Virus record (IMG/VR): IMGVR_UViG_3300027337_000026
Coordinates: 1 to 25,262 of that record
Strand: one strand, 5' to 3'
From: a virus
DNA: 25,262 nucleotides
Shown here: positions 1 through 8,656 of the stretch, piece after piece
Position numbering within the stretch: the first letter of the stretch is position 1
Layout: every line of letters starts with the position of its first letter
The notes under the pieces: generated by a model
What the model saw: only the letters and a program-made list of their open reading frames with translations
Database searches by the model: none
What the model was told of the DNA's origin: nothing
Position numbers and translations under genes: made by a program

Positions 1-108
1 CTGCATGTTCTGCTGCTGCATTGGTTGCTGCATGTTCTGCTGCTGCATTGGTTGCTGCATGTTCTGCTGCTGCATTGGTTGCTGCATGTTCTGCTGCTGC
101 ATCGGTTG
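1..108 (-). repeat. tandem 27-bp coding repeats, four visible copies
   Basis: Positions 1-27, 28-54 and 55-81 are identical 27-base units; 82-108 differs at one position. They encode MQQQNMQQP in the minus-strand frame. The array touches the left window edge, so the total copy number is unknown. Confidence 0.92.
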
Positions 109-1014
109 AGCTTGTTGCGGAGCTTGCTGCTGCATGGGGCCGGCCATGGGCCGGGAATACGGGTTGAACGGCTGGGCCTGTTGCATCGGTTGCTGTTGCA
201 TGGGAGCCATTCCAAGGCCAGACTGACCATACTGAGCCTGTTGTTGCATCGGCTGCATTGGCTGATTCTTCATTGCCATGTCCTGCATCTGACTCTGCAA
301 AGCCTTCATTTGTTCATACTGAGGAGCTTGTTGCTGATACTGGTCTAATTGTTGAGTTAAAGCGTTAGCCTGCTGCTGCAACTGGGGGCTCCAGGGGTTT
401 TGTTGAAATTGCTGCTGCATTGCCTGCAACTGCGAGTACAGAGGGGAACCCTGAACGTAGTCCTGCATTTGCTGGCCCAATGCCTGGCTTTGGCTTTGAA
501 GGCCTTGAAACTCGGGGCTTGTCATCCATGCGGGAGGCTGGGGCTGGGGCCCCATAGCCGGCAAGCCCAGTTGATTCATCATGCCTGGGGGTATGCCACC
601 AGGAACAGGGCCCGTCATGGGGCCTGCTTGGCCCAATTGACCTTGAGGGCCCAATGGACCTTGAGGGCCCAATTGACCTTGAGGGCCCCCACTTAGTGCT
701 GCTTGCTGCGCAAGCATCTGCTGCATAGATGCTGCACCAAGAGTGCCGAGGCCGCCAGGCATGCCCTGAGGGCCACCGAGTTGACCTTGAGGGCCGCCAG
801 GCGTAGGCCCAATGCCGAGTTGACCCATTTTCTGGGCCATTAAGGCTTGTTGAAGGGCGCTAGGAGAAGGGTTTGCCTGTGTGGGAGGCGGCAGGTTGCG
901 CAAATACGGATTGGCCATCGCGGGCGCCTGTGGCCGCTGCAGCGGAGCAGGCGCCCGAGGGGGAGGCGGCATCGGGGCCGGACGATTTTTATTGAACTTG
1001 CTGACGAGTGCCAT
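1..1014 (-). CDS. Gln/Met/Pro-rich protein with collagen-like and nonapeptide repeats (partial)
   Basis: From ATG 1014 the minus strand reads through 338 codons to the window edge without a stop. The start is MALVSKFNKNRPAPMPPPPR; a Pro-rich region follows, then PNLPP-type loops, a collagen-like Gly-X-Y tract (631-684), a segment QMQDYVQGSPLYSQLQAMQQ with GQQ/GPQ repeats, and finally the nonapeptide MQQQNMQQP repeated four times at 1-108. It is nearly free of hydrophobic core residues, so it is probably extended or disordered. It follows the ejection-type gene after 14 bases with AAGGGA upstream, which suggests a further virion protein. The real C-terminus lies outside the window. Confidence 0.7.
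   Translation of the reverse strand, partial: MALVSKFNKNRPAPMPPPPRAPAPLQRPQAPAMANPYLRNLPPPTQANPSPSALQQALMAQKMGQLGIGPTPGGPQGQLGGPQGMPGGLGTLGAASMQQMLAQQAALSGGPQGQLGPQGPLGPQGQLGQAGPMTGPVPGGIPPGMMNQLGLPAMGPQPQPPAWMTSPEFQGLQSQSQALGQQMQDYVQGSPLYSQLQAMQQQFQQNPWSPQLQQQANALTQQLDQYQQQAPQYEQMKALQSQMQDMAMKNQPMQPMQQQAQYGQSGLGMAPMQQQPMQQAQPFNPYSRPMAGPMQQQAPQQAQPMQQQNMQQPMQQQNMQQPMQQQNMQQPMQQQNMQ
631..684 (-). repeat. three 18-bp repeats encoding a collagen-like tract
   Basis: Units 631-648 and 667-684 are identical, and 649-666 differs by one base. They encode PQGQLG (or PQGPLG) in the minus-strand frame, giving glycine at every third position. A related PQGQLGG copy lies further upstream near 770-795. 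Confidence 0.85.
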
Positions 1015-1028
1015 GATCTAGTGTCCCT

Positions 1029-2768
1029 TCAGAATAATCCGGCTTTTTTGGCACCTGCGGCCGTTGATACGGCCCCAAGACCCACGCCCACTGCCTGTTG
1101 GAATGGGCTTGCTGATGGCTGGCTGGACGCCGCCGTGGACATTTGCGAGGACGGTGCGCCCTTGTAGATGTCGGACAAGAATCCTGCCTGCTGATACGGC
1201 GCATACACCTTTTGCAACTCGTTTGCGCGCTGTGCGTCCAGGGTCTGCTGGTTGAACGCCTGTTGCGACTGGCCGACGTTGTACAGGAAGTTGATGTCGC
1301 CCTGCTGCAAAGCCTGAGCCGTCTGGCCCAAAGCCCCTTGCTGCACGCCCAGCTGTCCCAATTGACCACCAAGTTGGCCAAGGCCCTGCGCAGTTGCCTG
1401 CCCAATACCAAACTGCTGCCCCGCCAACTGACCAATGCCCTGACCCAGTTGCTGATACTGCTGCCCTTGCTGGCCGTAAATGCCAGCGGCAGTTTGCGCA
1501 GCCTGGTTGCGAGCCTGCGACTGTTGCAGCATCAGGTTGGCAATGTTTTGGTTGATGGCAGCCTCTTGGCCAGCCAATGCACCGCCTTGCGATGCCAAAT
1601 TGCCATACTGTTGAGCCGCTTGCAGATATTGACCTGCTGCGCCCTGCCCCAACTGAGCCTGTTGTACGCCAAGCTGGCCAAGACCTTGGCCAGCCCCTAC
1701 CTGGTTTTGCGCCAGGTTGCCATACAGGCCCGCTGCACCTTGACCCAACTGAGCCTGTTGCGTTGCTTGTTGGCCGACGTTCTGGCCAGCTTGCATTTGT
1801 CGCTGCTGCTGCTGTTCAAAGGTGGCCATTGAATTGGCCTGAGCCTGGCTGTAGCCTTGCGCAAGAAGGTTGGCAATTGTGTTGGCTTTTTGATCCATCA
1901 CATTACGGGCCATCTCAGCACGTTGAACACCCTCGCGTTCACCGCCAAAGGCGCCCGCTTTAACTGCTTGCGCAGCCTGACCTTGAGCAGCAATGTCCGC
2001 CTGTCGGTTAATCTGCTTCATCGTCTCGTCAATCACTTGTTGACGATACGGGTTCATAAAGTCTTGAACCGAGGCAGGGTTGTATTGCTGCGATGCGTTA
2101 AGCATCAGCCCCTGCGAGCCACCATAATTGGCGGCACCCGACCCAAGCGCGAGTTGCTGTGCTTGAGTCAGCCCCCCGATGCCTTGAGCAATCGCTGCGG
2201 TTGCAGGCTGCAAGTTAGCCTGGCTCGACTGGGCGGCCATGTTTTGGGCCGTGGCCAGTGATCCGAGGCCCGTGGCCAGGTCTTGACGCGCCGCGCCAAA
2301 CTGACCCGTGGTGTCAGATGCTGCCGCACGTCGTGCTGCCTCATCCGCATACCCAAGACCTTGATTGATTTGGCCAATTCCGGATGTAATGTTTGCTGCC
2401 GCACCGCCAGCTTGCCCCATTGCCTTTTGAGCATCAGTAAACTGTTTTCGAGTGTCTGCCCCGCGCAGGATATCGGCAGCCTCACCCGTGGTGTCATACG
2501 CACTGCCCAATGCCTGATTGGCGGCGGTCATGTAGGGCGTAAAAGCCCCAATGCCCTGCGTTTCAGTTGCCTTAATTGCGGCCAATTGGGCAGGTGAAAA
2601 CCCGGCCACCTGGTAGGTGGGAAGCTGCTGAGCTAGTGTCGTGGTGGGCTTGCCCGCTGCATCTACGTTGTAGGCAAGGTTTTGCGCCTGCTGAAGCAGT
2701 TTTAGCTTATAGGCTTCGATCTCCGGGGCTTCCCGGACTATCTGTTGGGTGACTGTTTCTTCTGCCAT
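1029..2768 (-). CDS. Gln/Ala/Gly-rich ejection-type virion protein, 579 aa
   Basis: The N-terminal third contains GKPTTTLAQQLPTYQVAGFS (39-58), and a mid-region YNPASVQDFMNPYRQQVIDE is followed by GAFGGEREGVQRAEMARNVM. The F..PY...V.DE and GAFGGER motifs are widely shared among phage ejection-like proteins. The last third is rich in Gln/Gly with degenerate repeats (AQLGQGAAGLYGNLAQ; VQQAQLGQGAAGQYLQ; GQLGGQLGQLGVQQGALG). Long helical, Gln-rich proteins near the end of the structural region of podoviruses form the internal core or DNA-transfer tube; I infer that role. AAGGGG lies six bases before the ATG. Confidence 0.66.
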   Translation of the reverse strand: MAEETVTQQIVREAPEIEAYKLKLLQQAQNLAYNVDAAGKPTTTLAQQLPTYQVAGFSPAQLAAIKATETQGIGAFTPYMTAANQALGSAYDTTGEAADILRGADTRKQFTDAQKAMGQAGGAAANITSGIGQINQGLGYADEAARRAAASDTTGQFGAARQDLATGLGSLATAQNMAAQSSQANLQPATAAIAQGIGGLTQAQQLALGSGAANYGGSQGLMLNASQQYNPASVQDFMNPYRQQVIDETMKQINRQADIAAQGQAAQAVKAGAFGGEREGVQRAEMARNVMDQKANTIANLLAQGYSQAQANSMATFEQQQQRQMQAGQNVGQQATQQAQLGQGAAGLYGNLAQNQVGAGQGLGQLGVQQAQLGQGAAGQYLQAAQQYGNLASQGGALAGQEAAINQNIANLMLQQSQARNQAAQTAAGIYGQQGQQYQQLGQGIGQLAGQQFGIGQATAQGLGQLGGQLGQLGVQQGALGQTAQALQQGDINFLYNVGQSQQAFNQQTLDAQRANELQKVYAPYQQAGFLSDIYKGAPSSQMSTAASSQPSASPFQQAVGVGLGAVSTAAGAKKAGLF

Positions 2769-2778
2769 TTCCTACCCC

Positions 2779-4959
2779 TTAAACTGGGCCGCCTTCGAGC
2801 TTTTTCATGAGCTTGTACATGCGCGCCGCACCTTTGCGACGACTTCCACCACCAGCGTTGCGAACTGCCCTGGCTGTGAAGACAAACTCCCCGTCGGACA
2901 GCATTGCAGGAATGTCATCAGAGGTCCCGGTGCCAGGGCCGCTGATAGGACCGTTTCGACGAGGAAAATTCGTCGGCTCAGGAATGCCACCTTTAGCCAG
3001 TTGTTGAGGACGCCCATCCGGCCCATAAATCAGGGGGACACCGTACAAACCGGCTATGTTGTAGGGCTGTGCAATGCCTGCAGGGCTGCTTGTGATTCCG
3101 CCAGGCCTAATCATTCCCGGACTTCCAATCGGAATGGTGGCATAAGACGGAGTCTCAACAATCGGGCTTCTAGGGCCTGAAGGAGGCGTGTATCGATCAA
3201 GTCCGCCAGCAAACTGGTCAGGGTTATCTCTTAGGTAATCCGAACCGGTGTAGTTTCGGTTGTAAAGAGGATTCTGGTTTGGTTGCTCTGCCTCAAACCC
3301 GCCAAGGGCGGCCGTCGCTGCCACCCCAGTGGCTGCCAACGGGCCGTACTTGGTGAACATGCCTGCACCAGGCCCCACGCCAGGGCGACTTGGCGAGAGG
3401 TACTCACTATACAGGTCCTTGGCCCCGGTAACCATCTTGTCGATGAAACCAGGCGATGAAGCAGGAGTTGCGGCGCCCCGTGGCAGCAGGCTATAGTTGG
3501 TGGTTCCGCTGGTTCCGCCCGCTGCGCTGGAAAGATCAGCCGCCCCCAAAGAGCCCGGAAGTCGAACACCAAGGCCGGGTTCGCCGCTGGAGCCGGCCGG
3601 CGCAAGGCCGTAGTTGGTTGCGGTCCCGGTCCCACCTGCCGCCGTGGAAAAGTCGGCTGGGCTGTAACTGGTCCGGAAAGCATTTGCTCCGTCGAACCGA
3701 CCGGTGAGTCCGGTCTCCCCGGAAAACCGATTGGGGTTAAGACCTTGGCCGGTCAACAGGTCCTGTGCCGTGCCAGTTGGGCCAACGGCTCCTGTTGCGC
3801 TGATGGGACCAGGTGCAGTTGCATCCCCACTACTTGCAAACCTGCCTGTAGCATCTGCAGGAGTGCCTTCTGCGCTGCCTGCTTGGCCTCCCTCACCAGG
3901 GCTCAGGCCTTTTAATGCCCCTGCTGTAACGCCAGATGTCAGGCCCATCTTCAAGGCGTCTGCCGTGCTCATGCCGCCCAACTTGCCAATGCCAGCGCCA
4001 ATTAAGCCCGTGGCAAGGCCCGTGTTCAACGCGCCGCCTGCCGCGCCTGGCAGGTACTGGCCAAGAGAGGCAACAGGGCTTGCGCCCATGATCGTGCCGC
4101 CGCCGCCAACATAGCCCAGCGCGCCAGAGATCAAGGCATCCTTCATGGAACCGCCGGCCAAAAGGGTCGTTCCTGCGCCAGCCAGGCCTGCTGCGGTGCC
4201 CATGGAAAGGCCCACGCCTGCTGGTCCGAGGACCGTGGCCAGTGCGATGGTGCCCAAGATGCGCCCAACAGGGCTTTTGAGCACGTCTTTGACGACGTTC
4301 ACAACACCTTTGACCACGCCCTTAACAGCGTCCACAATGCCGCCAAGAGGACCACCCTTAAACTCAGGTAGGCCAGTAGCGGGGTTGATCGTGCCCGAGC
4401 CACCATGGCGCTTGAGCATCGCAGCTTCTTCAGGCGTAATGTGGGCCAGGATAGAGTCGCCACCCCGACCTTTTGCAGCCAGATAGGACGCCACGTCGGC
4501 CAGGCCGCCAGAGGCCATGCCCACGGGCTGCAGCCCTTCGACGATAGGGGACATGTCCATGGGCTCTTGAGCACCAGCGCCCTGCATCTGCCGCATCTCT
4601 TGTAACACCGCGAGCATTGCGCCAATGAACTCAGGATCGTATTCTTCAGGCATGTCCCCTTCGTCCAGGGCACCCCCTTCAATCATTTTTTGGACCAGGT
4701 TTTTGTAGTCACCAGGATGTTGGCTGACGTATTCAAAAACCTGGATCAGAAGGTCAAGCTGCTCGGGCGTAAGTTGAAGGTCGCCGATGTTTTGGCGAAG
4801 GGCCTCCTTTAGCGCTGCTTGCTCGCCAGGGTTGACCATGCCAAGCGCAGTTTGCGCGGCGTCATACGAATCAGCACTTGTAACGGCCGGTCGTTGTTGG
4901 GCCTCTTCGCCCTGCATGCCCATGCCGCCGGGCATAGACATGATTCCTTCATTTGCCAT
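2779..4959 (-). CDS. DNA-ejection / internal virion-type protein, 726 aa
   Basis: The N-terminus has a helical domain (LTPEQLDLLIQVFEYVSQHP; GDMPEEYDPEFIGAMLAVLQ) and the segment KGRGGDSILAHITPEEAAML, followed by NPATGLPEF. Residues about 203-360 are Gly/Ala-rich and hydrophobic (SPVGRILGTIALATVLGPAG; TAAGLAGAGTTLLAGG), as expected for a protein that must enter a membrane during ejection. The middle is Gly/Thr/Pro-rich; a C-terminal motif (674-726) reads GTSDDIPAMLSDGEFVFTAR followed by RNAGGGSRRKGAARMYKLMK. This C-terminal motif is shared by many phage proteins assigned to internal virion or ejection roles. AAGGACC lies before the ATG. Confidence 0.68.
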   Translation of the reverse strand: MANEGIMSMPGGMGMQGEEAQQRPAVTSADSYDAAQTALGMVNPGEQAALKEALRQNIGDLQLTPEQLDLLIQVFEYVSQHPGDYKNLVQKMIEGGALDEGDMPEEYDPEFIGAMLAVLQEMRQMQGAGAQEPMDMSPIVEGLQPVGMASGGLADVASYLAAKGRGGDSILAHITPEEAAMLKRHGGSGTINPATGLPEFKGGPLGGIVDAVKGVVKGVVNVVKDVLKSPVGRILGTIALATVLGPAGVGLSMGTAAGLAGAGTTLLAGGSMKDALISGALGYVGGGGTIMGASPVASLGQYLPGAAGGALNTGLATGLIGAGIGKLGGMSTADALKMGLTSGVTAGALKGLSPGEGGQAGSAEGTPADATGRFASSGDATAPGPISATGAVGPTGTAQDLLTGQGLNPNRFSGETGLTGRFDGANAFRTSYSPADFSTAAGGTGTATNYGLAPAGSSGEPGLGVRLPGSLGAADLSSAAGGTSGTTNYSLLPRGAATPASSPGFIDKMVTGAKDLYSEYLSPSRPGVGPGAGMFTKYGPLAATGVAATAALGGFEAEQPNQNPLYNRNYTGSDYLRDNPDQFAGGLDRYTPPSGPRSPIVETPSYATIPIGSPGMIRPGGITSSPAGIAQPYNIAGLYGVPLIYGPDGRPQQLAKGGIPEPTNFPRRNGPISGPGTGTSDDIPAMLSDGEFVFTARAVRNAGGGSRRKGAARMYKLMKKLEGGPV

Positions 4960-4969
4960 GATGGTCCTT

Positions 4970-5060
4970 TCCGATTTGTGCCAAAGGCCTCAAGGGCCGC
5001 GCGCCGGGAAAGGACGCGATGTTGGCTGCAATTATCCGATAAAAATTCAAGTTTTGTCCA
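4970..5060 (-). promoter_or_regulatory. leader with sigma70-like promoter before ejection genes
   Basis: On the minus strand TGGACA (5055-5060) and GATAAT (5031-5036) are separated by 18 bases; each matches the sigma70 consensus at five of six positions. It is the best promoter-like pair I found in an intergenic stretch here. It lies about 72 bases before the 726-residue gene, whose leader also contains a G/C-rich GGCC...GGCC hairpin. This is consistent with a local promoter for the ejection-protein genes; spacing is one base longer than ideal and no experiment supports it. Confidence 0.45.
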
Positions 5061-5064
5061 CTCA

Positions 5065-5391
5065 TTACGCCCTATCAATCTCAAGATAGGACAGATAAAA
5101 GTGCACCCCTGCAATGCTTGAGGTGACCGTAAGCACGTCTGCGGTCTCCAGAACGCATGGGATACCGTTAAAAACGTCAAAAGTGGTGTTAACGGTCAAC
5201 GACCTGTCTTTTTGCAAATAGTAGGTGGTTCCCGTGCCAGTATGGGTGACCGTGATGGCCGCCACGCCAGTGCCGGTGTTGGTGACGCGCAGGGACCGCA
5301 CAATGCCCACATTGGCCTCTGGAACGGTGTACAAGGCCGTTGGCGTTGCTGCTGCAGGGATCACATACTTGCGAAAATACTTATTTGCCAT
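5065..5391 (-). CDS. small beta-rich virion-type protein
   Basis: This 108-residue protein, MANKYFRKYVIPAAATPTAL followed by YTVPEANVGIVRSLRVTNTG, then TVTHTGTGTTYYLQKDRSLT and HFYLSYLEIDRA, has the strand pattern of a beta-sandwich. The VP.....IVRSLRVTN... pattern is shared with many tiny phage proteins that occur near tail genes. A fibre accessory or tail-tip role is inferred only. GAGG lies five bases before the ATG. It is the last gene before the second long leader. Confidence 0.66.
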   Translation of the reverse strand: MANKYFRKYVIPAAATPTALYTVPEANVGIVRSLRVTNTGTGVAAITVTHTGTGTTYYLQKDRSLTVNTTFDVFNGIPCVLETADVLTVTSSIAGVHFYLSYLEIDRA

Positions 5392-5398
5392 CTGTGCC

Positions 5399-6808
5399 TC
5401 ACTGCGTTAGGTCGTAAAAGGACAAAGAGCCAACCGCATCGCCCGTTGTTGCTCCCGAGATCGTCCGAATTGCAACCGTGTAGATGTCGCTCGTTCCAGA
5501 AATCGTTGCGCCCAACTGCAAATCCCAGTTGTATCCAGTTGCCGCAGCCAGCCCCGGCGTACCTCCAGAAGCAGATGCTGTGGTGTAGTCGGTTTGGACA
5601 ATCGAGCCACCTGTGGTTGCAGTTGCCGCAACGTCAAACTCGACATTGGAATCCGTAGGCACTGCCGACCATGACGCTCCCGTCAAGGTGGGGTTTTTGA
5701 TCAGAGCTATCTCGTAGTTTTGACTGGTTGTCGGCAAAACTTGCACCCGATTTGGAAGCACTACTGCCCCCGTGCGGCCTGACGCAAGCCGGATGGAAAC
5801 AACCGGCAGAAATGTCGTGCCGATGGTTGTAAGGACTGTGGTGCGCCGCGCCACATGGTCAACGGATGTCTGTTCAAACCCACCCTCCGACACGACGGAG
5901 CAACAAATCTGCGTCATCGAAGCTGCAACAGCAGCAGTTGTGGTCGTGATCTCATAGCGCACTGGCAAGATGGCGGTTGTCATGTAGACCGTGGTGCCAT
6001 ACTCGTTTGCAGTGTCAAAGGTATGGCAGACAATGTACTGGCCATCAATGATGAAGCCGCAGCGAACAGTGCCAACGCCCAGCCATTCAAAGTCCATCCA
6101 CAGAATCTGCGGATGCGCTAAGTCCAACGTGATACCGCTGGCCCCCGTGCCATCCAGCTTGTCACCATTCCACGAAGACTGGGCCACGGCCCTGGAGTCG
6201 TCTACAGAGCCTCCGGTGTAAGAACGCAACACAAAAGAATTGGTGGATGCCGTGCGTTGGAAGAAAACGCCGTTCTGCGTGTTGAAGTAGCCGACCTTCT
6301 GGTTCAAGTTGGCCGATGTTCCGTTGTCCATGAGGAACGTCGCAAGCACCAACAGGCCTTTGCCAGGTTGATACGGGAACGAGCGGAACGTCTGACGGAC
6401 CACGGACCCCACACCACCAGCAGTAACAGCCAGGGTGTTACTTGCCTGGTTGGTGTTGAATGTCAGGGAGCCAGTTCCTGATGTCGAAGTGTCAAACTGG
6501 TTGTCAGAGGCGTACCTGTTTTGGCTGTCAAACAGGGTGTAAGGCTCGCTGACGCGCAAACGTCCAAACGCATCTGTGTTTGTACCGCCAATTGAGATTG
6601 GAACGGGCAGTCCGGTGGTGTCCATAAATCCTCCGCCATCTCCATACCACGCGTATGCTGAGTCTTTGTCCTCGGTGACTGCTGGAGAATATGTGTTGTT
6701 GAGTTGAAAGATAACCTGTTCGAGCGAGCGAACCAGCTGGTTGAACTGCGCAGGATCGTAGCTACCAGTGCTTGCGTTGGGCAGTCGGACGTTGTTGATC
6801 TTACTCAT
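5399..6808 (-). CDS. conserved phage tail/particle protein, 469 aa
   Basis: The protein starts with a short helix (QFNQLVRSLEQVIFQLNNTY) and then a conserved core: DAFGRLRVSEPYTLFDSQNR (80-99), VRQTFRSFPYQPGKGLLVLA, QKVGYFNTQNGVFFQRT, DKLDGTGASGITLD and WMDFEWLGVGTVRCGFIIDG, with an immunoglobulin- or lectin-like strand pattern and HTFDTANEYGTTVYMTT further on. Proteins with this core are frequent in structural regions of aquatic phages. I know no demonstrated role; a receptor-binding or spike-like function is an inference from the beta-sandwich-like pattern and position. Its start overlaps the hub stop (ATGA). Confidence 0.66.
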   Translation of the reverse strand: MSKINNVRLPNASTGSYDPAQFNQLVRSLEQVIFQLNNTYSPAVTEDKDSAYAWYGDGGGFMDTTGLPVPISIGGTNTDAFGRLRVSEPYTLFDSQNRYASDNQFDTSTSGTGSLTFNTNQASNTLAVTAGGVGSVVRQTFRSFPYQPGKGLLVLATFLMDNGTSANLNQKVGYFNTQNGVFFQRTASTNSFVLRSYTGGSVDDSRAVAQSSWNGDKLDGTGASGITLDLAHPQILWMDFEWLGVGTVRCGFIIDGQYIVCHTFDTANEYGTTVYMTTAILPVRYEITTTTAAVAASMTQICCSVVSEGGFEQTSVDHVARRTTVLTTIGTTFLPVVSIRLASGRTGAVVLPNRVQVLPTTSQNYEIALIKNPTLTGASWSAVPTDSNVEFDVAATATTGGSIVQTDYTTASASGGTPGLAAATGYNWDLQLGATISGTSDIYTVAIRTISGATTGDAVGSLSFYDLTQ

Positions 6809-8655
6809 CGACCGCCGTCCGGTTGGATGTCAACACGCATGGTTCCGAATCGCCAAAAACTATCCAGGTCAGAGCTCTCAATACGCAATTGAATCTGTCG
6901 CCCGCGAGCGCGCGTGCTTACAAATTGCGTAGTAGGAGTGATAACGTAGGGGTCTAGCGAGCTCGGAGTTGCCGAAGCCTGGGGATACGCTCTTAGCCGC
7001 AAGTGCACTGTAAGGTTCCCCGACTGTTGCTTAAAGTCGGGTATGAACTTCTGCATAAGCAGCATCTGATCCCCGTCGCCAATGTCAAAATACCCCGAAT
7101 ACACGTATGCATCAATCGGGTCACCATCAGCGTTAACTCCGGTTTCTTGACTGTAAGGGATGCTTCGCCCCGCCGTCAGTCCGTAAATTGTACTGATCGT
7201 CGCTGCCTCAGACAGCGGATCGTATTTAATCCCTATGGGGCTGCCAAAGCTGCCGGTATCCGCCCATGCCGTACGCGCCATCGTACCAACTGACCAGACG
7301 TTTTCAAGGTAGTTGTAGGTCACATAGCGGTTGACGTAGTCGCTGCTTAATGTGGCATAAAACCAGGTAATCTCATTAAACTGGGTGTTGATTGCCGCGC
7401 ACACAGAAGGACCTTGAGCAAAGTTCAGGTCTTCAAATACATAGTCTTGCACGGTGCACGGTATCTTTTTTACCGAGCCGTCAAACACAAAAAAGGCGTC
7501 CTTGCTCATCCAATATGCCACACCATTGACGTCAACCGCTGAGTGCGGCCCAATGGCTCCACAGTTGGCTCCCAACTGCTGAAAACCGAAGGTGTACGGT
7601 GGCCCCAGGTATTGCTGGCTGTGCAGCGACTTGTCTGTCCATATCAGAATCTGACCACGAGAGCGAACGGCCGTAACAATCTCATTGCCGTCCGTGAGCC
7701 GTTGTCCGCCGGCCGTGTTGGTGGCGCTGGCTACAAACTGATTGATGTTTTCCTGACTGGAAAAGCGCACATACATGGGGTCCTGGGTCGCCGGATTGCC
7801 AAGCGTGGACTCTGTACCAAAACACACCAGATGTCTATCAGGGGTGGATACAAGCGCGAACCTACTCTTGGTCGGTGCGCCCGAAATCGCTGTCGCCCTT
7901 ACTGTAAGCCCAGAACTAGGACTCCACTCATAAATTCCCCCATTGACCTGCTGCAAAATCAAATTTTGGCCGTAGGTGTCGAACTGCCATAGTTGAGCAA
8001 GCAATTTTACTGTTGCAGAAGATGGCCGTGGGGTTCCCCACGTGCTTAACCCCCAGGTGCCCGTACCCCAACCAAAGTCAGCAAAACTCTTGTCGGAACC
8101 AACTTGAATTTGATAGGTCGCTGTTGCCGTTCCAGCCGCTACTGCGGTAGAAATTGCTTGGGTTGGGGAAATGATTGTGTAGGCGTCAACACTGAGTACT
8201 TTTTGAATTTCAAACTCATTGGTAAGACTGGCATTTGGAATGCCGCCAGGATCGCCTGTAACGCTGCTAAACGTAACAAAATCCCCCTCAACTGCGCCAT
8301 GCGCTACGTCATTTACGGTCACAGTCGTGAGACCACTTACCGTGTCAAATGTTGCGGCTCCACTTGCCCGAATAGGTGTGATATCGGCCCATTGACCACC
8401 ATAAAAAACATAGACCTTACGTGTTGTTCCAACTGCAGCGTAAGGCAGCCCTCCAAGGCTGTTCCAAGTAAAAACTCCGGAGGCCATACCGACAAGATTG
8501 ACTGGGCTAGACTCAAACGGAGTCCATCCGCCTACCTTCTCAGGCAGGCCGTATCGAAAGCGCACATAGTCGCTGTCCACCCAGCCGCCTTCCGCGCCGT
8601 ATTCGGTGTTTTGCTTGTCGACACCCGGTTTAAGAAACAGTCGCAACAGTGGCAT
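6805..8655 (-). CDS. tail hub / stabilisation protein, P22 gp10-like
   Basis: The 616-residue protein opens MPLLRLFLKPGVDKQNTEYG with GWVDSDYVRFRYGLPEKVGG (27-46), followed by repeated beta strands with bladed-propeller character (PYAAVGTTRKVYVFYGGQWA; LVCFGTESTLGNPATQ; NGVAYWMSKDAFFVFDGSVK). The end, RARGRQIQLRIESSDLDSFW followed by RFGTMRVDIQPDGGR, is a widely conserved signature of this class. P22 gp10 plugs the portal-gp4 channel and holds the tail needle and spikes. I assign the family by overall pattern, not search. I prefer ATG 8655 (AAGGG five to nine bases upstream) to the longer frame from 8724. Confidence 0.68.
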   Translation of the reverse strand: MPLLRLFLKPGVDKQNTEYGAEGGWVDSDYVRFRYGLPEKVGGWTPFESSPVNLVGMASGVFTWNSLGGLPYAAVGTTRKVYVFYGGQWADITPIRASGAATFDTVSGLTTVTVNDVAHGAVEGDFVTFSSVTGDPGGIPNASLTNEFEIQKVLSVDAYTIISPTQAISTAVAAGTATATYQIQVGSDKSFADFGWGTGTWGLSTWGTPRPSSATVKLLAQLWQFDTYGQNLILQQVNGGIYEWSPSSGLTVRATAISGAPTKSRFALVSTPDRHLVCFGTESTLGNPATQDPMYVRFSSQENINQFVASATNTAGGQRLTDGNEIVTAVRSRGQILIWTDKSLHSQQYLGPPYTFGFQQLGANCGAIGPHSAVDVNGVAYWMSKDAFFVFDGSVKKIPCTVQDYVFEDLNFAQGPSVCAAINTQFNEITWFYATLSSDYVNRYVTYNYLENVWSVGTMARTAWADTGSFGSPIGIKYDPLSEAATISTIYGLTAGRSIPYSQETGVNADGDPIDAYVYSGYFDIGDGDQMLLMQKFIPDFKQQSGNLTVHLRLRAYPQASATPSSLDPYVITPTTQFVSTRARGRQIQLRIESSDLDSFWRFGTMRVDIQPDGGR

Positions 8656-8656
8656 A

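Noticed and set aside
1-108. Possible CRISPR array (short direct repeats)
   Set aside because: The 27-base units are directly adjacent, with no spacers, and stay in one reading frame encoding a nonapeptide.
1143-1832. 229-codon open frame on the + strand, Leu-rich
   Set aside because: It is the antisense of the Gln/Gly-rich ejection-type gene; CAG/CAA codons read backwards as CTG/TTG give artificial leucines.
4970-5030. Terminator in the second long leader
   Set aside because: The GGCC...GGCC hairpin has only a four-base stem and no following T-run, so it is not a convincing intrinsic terminator.
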